The notes beneath the pieces were generated by a model, which was not told where the DNA came from, searched no databases, and saw only the letters and a program-made list of their open reading frames with translations. Positions 55,901 to 64,000 of a DNA stretch of 64,000 nucleotides are shown one piece after another; within the stretch, counting starts at the first letter, position 1, and each line of letters starts with the position of its first letter. The stretch is taken from the NCBI GenBank assembly GCA_947471745.1, contig CANJKZ010000778.1, forward strand, positions 1-64,000, written 5' to 3'. Source of the stretch: Closterium sp. Naga37s-1. Lineage: Eukaryota; Streptophyta; Zygnematophyceae; Desmidiales; Closteriaceae. Position numbers and translations under genes: made by a program.

Positions 55901-57853
55901 CTGCTTCTGTCTCTCACCCGCCACCACCTGCACCTGCACCAACACCGCCCACACCAACCCCACCACCGCCGCCACCGCAACCATCACCTCCACCACCAAC
56001 ACCACCTGCAGCTGCTTCTCCTGCCGTTACTGCTGCTGTGATTGCGCCTAGTGTATCTGCAGCTGCTGCTGCTGCCATTGCTGTTTCTGCTGTTGCTGTT
56101 CCTTCCACCATTTCGCCTGCACCTGTCACTGCAGCAGGGGATTCTCGCTCATCCACCCCTCCGTCGCCAGTACACACCCCTCCTGCCGTCCCTGCTCCAT
56201 CTGCCCTTTCCACTGCTGTAATCATTGCACGTGGCAGCACTGCTGCTGGTGCTGCGAGTGGGGCTGGTGCTGACAGTCCGTCTGGTGCTCCCAGTGCTAG
56301 CACTGTTGGTACTGCTGCAGCAGGTGGACACTCAGGAGGCCAAGGCATGTCGCATTCTCTCGGGCATCCTCGCTCCGCATCAACAGCATCAGGTGTGCAG
56401 GAAGAATTGATGCAAAATGCCGATGCTGGTGTGATTTATCATGCCAATACCATTGCCCTTATCTCCCCCCCTTCCTTTTCCTGCCCAAATCTCGCCCTTG
56501 TGCTACACTCTGCGTTGGCTTCAGGTCCATCTCCTAGCATGTCAACAGTGCCATCTTCTTCACCCAGTGCCGGCTCTGCTCTACGCAAATGCACCACTGC
56601 CACTGCCTCTACGACAGGACCTACTGCATGCAGCAGTATGGACAATGGAGTGGCAGCAGCTGATGCGGCCGCCAGAGTGTTCAGTGGAGTGTCTGGGTCT
56701 CAGAAGAAGCCACCACCAGGCGCACAAGCAATGGCAGCACCAGGCGTGGGAGCTGGACACAAGTCTCAGAGAATCCCTGCTGTCACTGCTACCACTGCTG
56801 TTTCAATCCCTACCGTCTCTGCCACTACTGGTGCGTTGGCAGTGCCAGCACACGTGACTGGTATGACAGCAATGAAGGCAGCAGTTGTGATTCCAGTGCA
56901 GGAGCAGCAGCAGGCGGGAAGAAAGGTTGCACCCGTGGTGCCTGCAGGCTTGGGGGTGGGAACAGGTAAAGTAGCAGAGGCGAAGGATGAGGACGAGGAG
57001 GATGGGTCATTTGCTGCTGTGTGTGGGCATGTTAAAGTGCCACAACAGCCCAACCGTAACCAAGGTTCGTCCCTCCTTTACTCGATACATACTCCGCTCT
57101 TACCAAGCCCCGGTTGTTGCATCTCACCTGGTTTCCTCCATCAGCCTCAGCTTCTGGCCCCACTGCTGCTCCACTGACGACTATTTGTTTTGTATGTTTC
57201 TCTCTGCCTCCCCCATTCCAGCTTCCCGTGACCCCTCACATTTCGCCCTGTCGGCCAACTTCTTCTCGGGTTCCTCCCTACTATCTGCCTCCCCTCCCAC
57301 TGGGACTACCACTCCTTCGCCTCCTCCTTTCCACACCTCCGTCCTCCCCTCCAACAGCACTCACCCATCCTCATCCACCTCTCCTGGTTCGTTCCCCCGG
57401 GTCAACCAGTCGGCATCAGTAACACCTGCTGCTGCTGCCCCATCATCCCATGGGGCCAACACGTGGCAGAAGCTAGCTGCTGCAGCAGCAGCAGCAAGGC
57501 CAGCAGTGTCCACTGCAGCACCTGCTGCAGCAACATCAGTTTCAGGAAAAGGAGGAATCGCTACTAGTATTAGTTCGAGGAGGCCACTCGGCATGCCACC
57601 ACCTGGTGCGACATCAGTGGCCGCAGTGCCAGCAGCTTGGGCATCAGGAGCATCTAGAGCGTCAGATTTAGGAACCAGATACACGCTGGGAGAAGGTGTG
57701 CTGAATGGGCGGCTGATTGTGGCGCGTTCTGTGGATATGTACTCGGACCCTCTGAGGGATAACCTCATGTGGGATAGCTCCTCCGGTACTGGTGGCTCGT
57801 GCAGTGTCATTGTTCCTCATGGTGCCACTGCAATGCAAGAGCCACTAGAGTGA
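52997..57853 (+). CDS. GATA-type zinc-finger transcription factor with DEUBAD domain (GATA26/27-like)
   Basis: Seven exons splice in frame to 1232 residues: 52997-53036, 53366-54046, 54221-55028, 55174-55246, 55400-55503, 55704-57064 and 57222-57853. All introns are GT-AG (145-329 nt). The N-terminus [11 protein letters not shown] joined to [18 protein letters not shown] gives a plant GATA finger CX2CX18CX2C (C7, C10, C29, C32), followed by [18 protein letters not shown]. Exons 4-6 encode a DEUBAD/ASX-homology domain (about 515-605: [52 protein letters not shown]). This combination is known from land-plant GATA26/27-type proteins, thought to act as nuclear chromatin-linked regulators. Two acidic runs (exons 2 and 3) and long Ala/Ser/Thr/Pro tracts make it unusually long. 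Splice sites are inferred by phase and homology. Confidence 0.88.
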
Positions 57854-58328
57854 GGTATGCTACACTTGCAGCTGCTCAGTATCAAGTTTCAATATCTCAT
57901 TGTTGGAGCCTTCTGACCCACTGTCCCTGACAACCACTCCCTCCCTATTTCACAGCAATGCAGCCAATGAAGCTTGTTTTGGGTAACTGCAGCACTGGAA
58001 CTCCACTGCTTCATTGTCGTTTAGAACCAAAGCAGTTGGGAATGCTGGTTTGCTGGCTTTTTGCCTTGTTTCTTACAGCTTGTTTTGGTCTTCAGTTCTG
58101 GAATTCTCACCGCAAATTTGAGATGTTTAGTTCAGCTAATGTTTTCAAGCAGTTGGCTTTTTTTGTCCTATTTTGGCCACATTTGCAAGGGTGCATAGTG
58201 CGTGGTAGATTACAAATTACAGTATGAGCCCACACACACCCACTGTTACCATTTGCAAGAGTGCCCACTGACGTATATTGGCAGTTGGAACTGACAAATT
58301 ACACATGGTCCGCGTTATTTTCACACCC
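57854..58328 (+). other. Probable 3' untranslated region of the GATA gene
   Basis: The stop is followed at once by GTATGC and then a CACAG near 57955, so a spliced 3' leader-like intron is possible. The ORF at 57958-58227 has a hydrophobic composition but no recognisable domain. No clear polyadenylation signal is seen. Confidence 0.35.
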
Positions 58329-58633
58329 TCCAACTTCACACCCCTGTGTATCCGTTCCTGATTTACCCGGACATAAAGGGTTATTTCAAAAAGTCTGGTT
58401 TTAAGGAATTAACGATTCAGACTCCACTCAAGAGTCAGCGGGAAAATAAAAACATGGTCGCATCGCAGCGGAAGATCCAGTCTTTACGTTGCGGTCACAA
58501 ACTCACACTTTCACAACATCGACACTTCACAATGCCACGGATAGCCTCAAGTTCCTTGGGTGTCTGATCCCCAAAGCCAAAAAAGGTCCAAATGGGTTTT
58601 AACCCAAAACTGACGGGGTGTGAAATTGGCGCG
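58329..58633. repeat. Possible small inverted-repeat element
   Basis: The left end CCAACTTCACACCCC is inverted at the right end as GGGGTGTGAAATTGG, about 305 bp apart. No convincing target duplication is visible, so it may be a degenerate MITE. Confidence 0.4.
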
Positions 58634-59064
58634 GGCTACCTATGTAATGAATACGAATTCATTACTGTAGAGGCTGCTCCTAGCGAGGACAACCCCGAGC
58701 ACTTCGCGTCAGATTCGGTTCGGCCTACACTTCGGCCCGAACCACTGCCGAGACGCCCCGCACCACCGCGACACTTCCAATCCAACCACGTCCCAAGGTC
58801 CTCGCCTAGCACGGTTTCGACCCTATAAATGCTTGCCTCTTTATCATTCTGAGCATTCTGTATTCGACATCCTTTTTATAAAGTCTTCCGCGCACTCTTC
58901 TTAGTACAACTCGTAACAGGCTAGGTGTATGCTGTAACACCGTGTCCTGCACACATAACATTTATGGTACCGGTATAAGGCTTACAGTATTTAGTTTTAC
59001 AGCCTCCTTTTTTACAGACGGTTTCAACAAATACCACTCAACAGCCCCCACCACCTTTCTTGGT
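58634..59064. other. Spacer with TATA-like motif
   Basis: CCTATAAATG lies at about 58822-58831, downstream of a GC-rich stretch and upstream of a T/C-rich one. This could be the promoter of the Mini-III gene or a solo LTR. No LTR partner or coding is found. Confidence 0.35.
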
Positions 59065-59340
59065 CTATGCAGCTACAGGCTCCAGTTCACGTGCAGACTC
59101 CTCCTGTGTCATAGCTGCTGCCTCTGCTACCTCAGTCATTTGAGCCACGACATCTTCAGAGCTGGGCAGCGGGTCAGTGTCTCTGATGATCTCCCGGGAT
59201 GGCAGCAGCATGGCAGCAATGGGAGCGTCCAGCCCACCCGCCTCGTCGATGATCAGTCGCAGGCGCCGTGATGTGTCGAGCACGCCATGGTGCCCACTCA
59301 CCACCAGCACGTTATCTTTTTCCAACTCCTGCACCATACA
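59065..59340 (-). pseudogene. Orphan exon-like ORF of unrecognised family
   Basis: A minus-strand frame ends at a TAG at 59065. It is preceded at 59341 by a strong acceptor-like tract ending GGTGCAG on the minus strand. The protein starts [20 protein letters not shown] and continues [21 protein letters not shown], then an acidic helix-like tail ([22 protein letters not shown]). Composition and codon structure look genuinely protein-coding. I do not recognise the family. No upstream exon is apparent before the oppositely oriented Mini-III gene, so it may be a captured gene fragment, or the last exon of a gene whose other exons are lost. Confidence 0.45.
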
Positions 59341-59409
59341 GGAAGGGGTACGATCGGTGAGACAAAATTGACAGTTTAAGTTCGCGTTGTCACCAAACAG
59401 CCATGCTGA

Positions 59410-62377
59410 ATTCGACCAGGTCCAGAAACTCAAAAACTCTGTGCTTCCAGAGTTCTCTGTGGAAGCACGGATTCCTATCAGCTCTCGGCGACCAGATTAA
59501 GAAGGTTCCAGCCCTCGTCCCTGACACCCATCACCGCGTTCTCCGCCCGTTCTCACCTCGGGATTGTCCCACACGTTCTTGAGAATGCCAGATCCAAATC
59601 TGGTCCAGCGAACGGCACCGCAGGCAATACAGCCACAGGAATCGTGGTTGGTTCGGCCAGACCAGAGGCCCAATTAGGGTCGGCTGCAGCAGTGGGAAGT
59701 AACGGGGCTGCTGGAGGTCGCAGAAGAAGAAAAACGCAGCCGAGTTTGGATACACTTGTGAATGCTGAATCAGGAGCTGGGCGCGGGACAAGTATCGAGT
59801 CTGCTAATAACGGACGCAGAGGGTCGACTGCATCAGACGTGAACCAGCGGCTGACTTCCAACGCTGCGTCGCAGCCGTTGGATGATTCAGTAACCGCGTC
59901 TCAGCCGTTGGATGTGTCTGATCCTAGGGTTTGGCTCCCTCCGCCGCCAGACGTGCCCAGACCTCGTGCTACGCATAATGCAGCCATGCTGGCGTATATC
60001 GGGGATGGAATCTATGAGGTGAGACTTCGTGTAGTGGTGTCATTTCTTAAGAGTAAGCACTTCCTGAGACCACAGGGATGCGTCAACATACCTGAGGGAG
60101 ACTCCCCACTTACTGGTAGGGCAGATCGGGGAAATGCCCTACTACAGTAATGTACACCCGACAAGGAAGTCATTAGAATTGAGATTCTGGACAGTCTTGC
60201 TGTTTCCTTTCTGTTTTCCACCTCTCTTCACATCCAAGATCTCCTCTCTCCCTCTTTCAGCTGTTTTGAAGGAATCATTTCGTGAACAAGAAATTCGTTG
60301 TGGTCACAATAGATTCGTTGATCCCCAATGCATAAATTTCTTCTAACAACCTTCCCATCCACTCATCTCCCTCGCCATTCTGCCAACCCTCTCTCCCTGA
60401 TCAGCTGTATGCGCGGCGTCACTTCTTGAACCCCCCGTCCGCCATAGCCACGTACTGCCAACGAGTCACAGCTGTTGTCTGCTGTGAAGCCCAGGTGAGA
60501 TTTGGTTTCGCTGATGGACGCGTCTGTGCACATCAGATCAGACCCACACGCAGTAGATACTATCGTCACGTACTGCCAACAAATCACAGCTCTCGTCAGC
60601 TGTGAAGCCCAGGTGAGATTTGGTTTCGCTGATGGACGCGTATGTGCACATCAGACCCACACGCAATAGATACTATCGCCTTGTGCTGCCAACTAGTCAC
60701 AGCTCTTGTCTGCTGTGAAGCCCAGGTGAGATTTGGTTTCGCTGATGCACGCGTATGTGCACATGAGACCCACACGCAGTAGATACTATCGCCACGTACT
60801 GCCAACAAGTCACAGCTCTTGTCTGCTGTGAAGCCCAGGTGAGATTCCGTTGCTGTAACACACAAGTATATGCATGCGTGCACGCCCACCCCCCACCCCC
60901 ACCCCCCACCCCTCCTCCCCACCCACCCCCCCCCACACATACACGAAGAGGCACTCACAGACCCGCACACATCCAATGGCACTGCCCATATCGCCAACAG
61001 CCACGTGGGCTGTGGGCTGAGAGGGCCAGATGCGAACTGACTAACTATCCACTCACGCTTCGATGCGCACATGCATTGGGTGTTTGCCGGACGCGTGTGA
61101 GTCGACTAAAAACTCATCAGTGCACTGCACTGCACACATGCGTTGGTTCCTTGCAGGACGTGGTGCGGTGGGGAGGACGCTCTGCAGATTCCTTGCAATG
61201 ACTGAACACTCCTTAGTCACAGGAGTATACCATGGTGAGTGATGCCCCTAACTAGTTGATTTTGTCTGTAACTGTGCGATGGTATACGGTGCCATGCTGC
61301 AGGGACGTGGTGCGGTGGGGAGGCAATGCCTCCACAGGTGCCTTTTGAGCATCCCACAGGTGTAACCATGTAACTGTGTAACTCTCATGCCATGCTGCAG
61401 GGATGTGGTGCGGTGGGGAGGCAATGCCTCAACGGGGGCTAGGAAGGCCAAGGGGAGGGCTGGATCAACTGTGTATGCCAACGCCACTGCACTTGAAACA
61501 CTGGTGCGTGATATGACTCTCGTTTGGCTGCTTGAATGATGAGACTCTCGTCTCGTTTGTGGGTGAATGAGACTCTCCTTCAGGTGACCTTTGAGAAGAC
61601 ACAAAGGTACTTAAAACCAGGATCTCAAGTAAAAAAATTGGCTGGAAGTTGGTGAGAGTAGCTCGCCTGTGATTGGTTAACGAGGTGGTTCGTTTGACGA
61701 GGGGTGAAGCGAGGGGTGCGAACTAAATTCAAATCGCAAGTTTGAATCCGAACCAGGGAGGCACGGAATCTGGTTCGGTGACGAAGCTCCAACACCAGCA
61801 ATTTCTCGCCACCCCCGAAAAATCTCATGTATCAGAAATGTGTTTTGCAATTGACCCAGGGGCAAAAACGTGGGTGTGTCGCACACTCAACCTCCTAACC
61901 AGCCAGTCAGTTCGCCTACACAGATAGGGTAACGAGAGCTGCAAGTGTTTTGCAATTGACAGCAATTTCTCGTACTTGAGATCCTGGCTTTAAAAGTCAG
62001 CAGGAAGTGATCCAGGGTGTATGCCAAAGCCACTGCACTTGAAACACTTGTGAGTGCGAATCTCATGTGATTTCTTGAGTCGTGCCAACACCTGCTATTG
62101 GAGCACTAGCAGTCACTACACTTAGTAAAACATACAGGCTGATTAACTTTTCCCGTGGGTTGCTGTCTTCGTATGAGTTTTTTTTGCCGAGGTAAATGTT
62201 CACCCTTTCTTTCTTTTGTTGTGTTTTGTGTTTTTGCTTTCTGTTTTCCCTTGCCCTTCTCAGATTGGCTTCCTCTACCTCACCAATCCTCCCCGCCTCG
62301 AAGAATTAATGTACAAACTTGGCTTTGTGTGTGATGCCTCGGATCTGCTCCTTCCTTCCCATGGAAAGCGCCAATAG
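59410..62377 (+). CDS. Mini-ribonuclease III-like protein (plastid type), exon set incomplete
   Basis: Exons with consistent phase are about 59410-60018, 60405-60494, 61401-61503 and 62264-62377. The first carries an Arg/Ser-rich, transit-peptide-like stretch ([18 protein letters not shown]) and the catalytic segment [17 protein letters not shown]. The second reads [20 protein letters not shown]...CCEAQ, the third [21 protein letters not shown]...ATALETL, and the fourth [21 protein letters not shown], ending at TAG 62377. These match Mini-III RNases, which in plants process plastid rRNA and intron RNA. No in-frame ATG lies between the TGA at 59407 and the catalytic region, so the start exon is unidentified. 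The linker normally found between EAQ and DVVRWG is not seen. It could be a functional gene with an unrecognised exon or a decaying copy. Confidence 0.7.
60449..60847 (+). repeat. Tandem repeat of the Mini-III exon 2 end plus its splice donor (4 units)
   Basis: Units start near 60449, 60567, 60680 and 60793 (periods 118, 113 and 113). Each holds a version of the last 46 exon bases, ending GAAGCCCAG, plus GTGAGATT and following intron. Only the first unit is joined to the real exon. The others lack an acceptor. Confidence 0.92.
60880..60950 (+). repeat. C/A-rich simple repeat in Mini-III intron 2
   Basis: A run of CCCCCAC-type units, about 70 bases, within the intron, with no coding value. 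Confidence 0.8.
61155..61440 (+). repeat. Three copies of the Mini-III exon 3 start with acceptor
   Basis: GCAG followed by G(G)A(C/T)GTGGTGCGGTGGGGAGG occurs near 61155, 61302 and 61397. Only the last continues as an open exon (61401-61503). The first two run into stops shortly after the shared segment. Confidence 0.9.
61611..61993. mobile_element. MITE 2: TTAA-flanked inverted-repeat element (375 bp) in Mini-III intron 3
   Basis: TTAA at 61611-61614 and 61990-61993 bounds an element starting AACCAGGATCTCAAGTA and ending TACTTGAGATCCTGGCT, inverted with one mismatch. It has no transposase and shares the AACCAGG end with MITE 1. It lies between exon 3 (ends 61503) and exon 4 (starts 62264). 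Confidence 0.82.
62019..62053 (+). repeat. Duplicated end of Mini-III exon 3 with splice donor
   Basis: GTGTATGCCAAAGCCACTGC and the bases after it repeat the last 33 bases of exon 3 (61471-61503) with few changes. They are followed by GTGAGT, a stronger donor than the GTGCGT at the real exon. No acceptor-linked exon precedes it. Confidence 0.88.
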
Positions 62378-62606
62378 AAAGAAATCATTTCCATGCGCAT
62401 AGTTGCACTCGCTTATTTTGTGTGTTACAACCACCACAAGCGTCATTGTGTTTAGGGAGTATATTTCATGTAACTTTAAGAAACAACTTGCTTACACTCA
62501 ATGCTTGTGCAACCTTTGTGTTCGGACCGGTTGCTTCTAGCGAGTCAGCCTGTCACAAAGCAAGCCGACAAGAATCCACAAACCCATTCCGCCGACTCGT
62601 CGTCCT

Positions 62607-63754
62607 ATGACGCGGTTCCACCTCCTCCAGCGGCTCTGCCGCCGTGGATCGCGCCGCGATACCCATTACAGCGGTGTCGCCAACGGAGTCTGGAACTGCG
62701 TGATTCGCGCGGAAAGCACGGCTTGCAGCAGTGCTGCCGCTACCAGCGCTAGCAGCACCGGCTTTCGCGGTGGCTGCTCCACCATTAGGATCAATGACTG
62801 TGATGGCGGAGCAGGGGTGATCGGTGGATCTGGACCGTCCAGATGGGACCATCGGCATCAGGCTGGGCTGCTGGGCACGATCAGATTCGATCTCTTCCCA
62901 CGAGTCGAATCTTCTGATCGCGAGTCTTGTGACGAGCCTAGCACAGCCACGTCAGCAGATCCGCGTCAGCATAGGACCGCGTCGCTAATCCCGTCCGCTT
63001 CTTGCGGCACCAGCTCCGCATCAGAGGGTCCTTTCCCGTGGAATGAAGCAACGGCGGAATTCTTCGCTCCCCAGTTCCGCTTTTCCGCGCCTCCCCCGTT
63101 TTCCGCCTCTTCCGCCAGCCCTCTTCCCCCCTTCCGTTCCGCCGCCTCCCCCTCTTCCCCGCCGCATCTCGCTTTCTTTCGTTCCGCTTCCGCAACTTCC
63201 GCCTTTCCGCCCGGAAGCTTCGCCTTCTCGGCCGCCGGGTTTCACTCCTCTGCTACTTCCGCGAATGGCGCCGCAATCGGCGGCGCCTCCGGCTCTAGCA
63301 CTAGCGACGAAAGCAGCAGCCAAAATGCAGCCAGCGAGTCCGTTTTGTCTGACGTGCCGCTTCCCTCCGGTGCTGATGTCAGCGGCGCGGTATTAGGCGA
63401 CGGTGCCGCTGACGTCATCAGTGCTGCCACGTCGGACCTGGGGGTGACAGTGGGGTCTGAGCTGGCAGCGGCGGCGGCGCACTGCTCGGCGCCCATTGCC
63501 GCGTTGCAGCAGCTGATTGGTGCAGTGCATGACGTGGCAGGCCTGCCCTGGTGAGTGAGTGACGTGTCATGTGTTTATTCGGTCTTGCCCAAAGCATTGT
63601 TCATGCACTGGAGTCAGGCGAGCACCCCGTTATTGTGTTGTGATCCTCTCGTTATAATCACAGGTGGCTTTCCATAGCAGCAGCAACGGTGGGGATCAGG
63701 CTCATCCTGCTGCCTGCATTTGTCTACCAAGTCAGATCAACGGTCAAGATGGCG
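62607..63754 (+). CDS. OXA1/YidC-family membrane insertase, mitochondrial type (5' part; continues past the window)
   Basis: Exon 1 is 62607-63550. A GT-AG intron (63551-63663) follows, then exon 2 at 63664-63754 and a second donor GTGAGT at 63755. The ATG opens an Arg-rich presequence (MTRFHLLQRLCRRGSRRD), consistent with mitochondrial import. A Ser/Ala/Pro-rich region of about 250 residues follows. The conserved start of the insertase domain is at about 300-345 (ALQQLIGAVHDVAGLPW, joined to WLSIAAATVGIRLILLPAF and VYQVRSTVKMA), the first transmembrane helix with the RLILLP motif. The family inserts proteins into the inner membrane co-translationally. The N-terminal extension is much longer than in typical plant OXA1. 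The remaining helices lie outside the window. Confidence 0.85.
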
Positions 63755-63790
63755 GTGAGTGTCAGATCAACGGTCAAGACGACAATGGGT
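63731..63790 (+). repeat. 30-bp tandem duplication across the OXA1 exon 2 donor
   Basis: GTCAGATCAACGGTCAAGA begins at 63731 in the exon and again at 63761 in the intron. The second copy has ACGACAATGGGT where the first has TGGCGGTGAGT, so the second donor is lost. Confidence 0.85.
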
Positions 63791-64000
63791 TCAGCTGCGA
63801 GCTGCAGCACAACATACAATACTTCGTCATCAAAAGTCCTCAGCCTTTGCATCATCCTCAGCTTTTGCATCATCTCACATCATGTGCCTCATACTCGCTG
63901 CTCCTTCCTTACGTTCTCCTTTTGACTCCCCGTGCCTTTTTCTTGCATCTACCCCTCTTTGTTTTTCTGTTTTACCGTGCCCTTCATTCGTTTGTCATTC

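Noticed and set aside
57958-58227. Hydrophobic 89-residue ORF after the GATA gene
   Set aside because: It has no recognisable family and lies where a 3' untranslated region is expected.
60449-60847. Consideration of a CRISPR array because of regular spacing
   Set aside because: The spacers are not unique sequences and the repeats contain a coding exon end; the window is eukaryotic.

Overview
The window is nuclear DNA of a photosynthetic eukaryote of the green lineage. The evidence is spliced genes with GT-AG introns of about 110-390 nt, a plant-type GATA factor with a DEUBAD domain, a plastid-type Mini-ribonuclease III, a mitochondrial OXA1-type insertase, and plant-style Ty1/copia and Ty3/gypsy LTR retrotransposons primed by tRNA-iMet. 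The species cannot be proved from sequence. A streptophyte alga (for example a Zygnematophyceae such as Closterium) or a non-seed plant is my low-confidence leaning.

Positions 1-50,590 are almost entirely nested and rearranged LTR elements. (A) A plus-strand copia remnant lies at 1-925 and 8579-9420. It is split by (B), a complete but decayed minus-strand copia element at 926-8573 with LTRs of about 1.1 kb and a TCTCT target duplication. Next come a gypsy scrap (about 9985-11056) and a copia gag-protease scrap (about 11630-13265). (C) A minus-strand copia element with about 130-bp LTRs (13594-25757) is a head-to-tail dimer with no LTR between its two bodies. (E) A minus-strand chromodomain gypsy element (to about 30853) carries a 1.44-kb non-autonomous LTR element at 26835-28273 inside its chromodomain codons. 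That small element has a perfect CAGTT target duplication and LTRs related to those of C. (F) From 32058 to 50532 lies a tandem array of three nearly identical copia units of about 6.1 kb sharing four LTRs. Units 2 and 3 encode intact 1828-residue Gag-Pol polyproteins.

Positions 50,590-64,000 are the gene-bearing part, all on the plus strand. They hold a TTAA-flanked MITE (50874-51340), a seven-exon GATA-type zinc-finger gene (52997-57853), an orphan minus-strand exon-like ORF (59065-59340), a Mini-ribonuclease III gene (exons between about 59410 and 62377), and the 5' part of an OXA1/YidC-family insertase gene (62607 to beyond the window). The Mini-III introns are inflated by repeated copies of its own exon edges and by a second TTAA-flanked MITE.

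The most informative structures concern how the repeats were made. The middle unit of array F is the hybrid expected from one unequal crossover in a dimer. The array is bracketed by a 58-bp direct repeat with a truncated outer LTR, the C dimer joins at GCAGTAC microhomology, and exon edges with splice sites have multiplied in the Mini-III introns. The two nuclear genes for organelle proteins (Mini-III and OXA1) are neighbours, but nothing suggests joint regulation.
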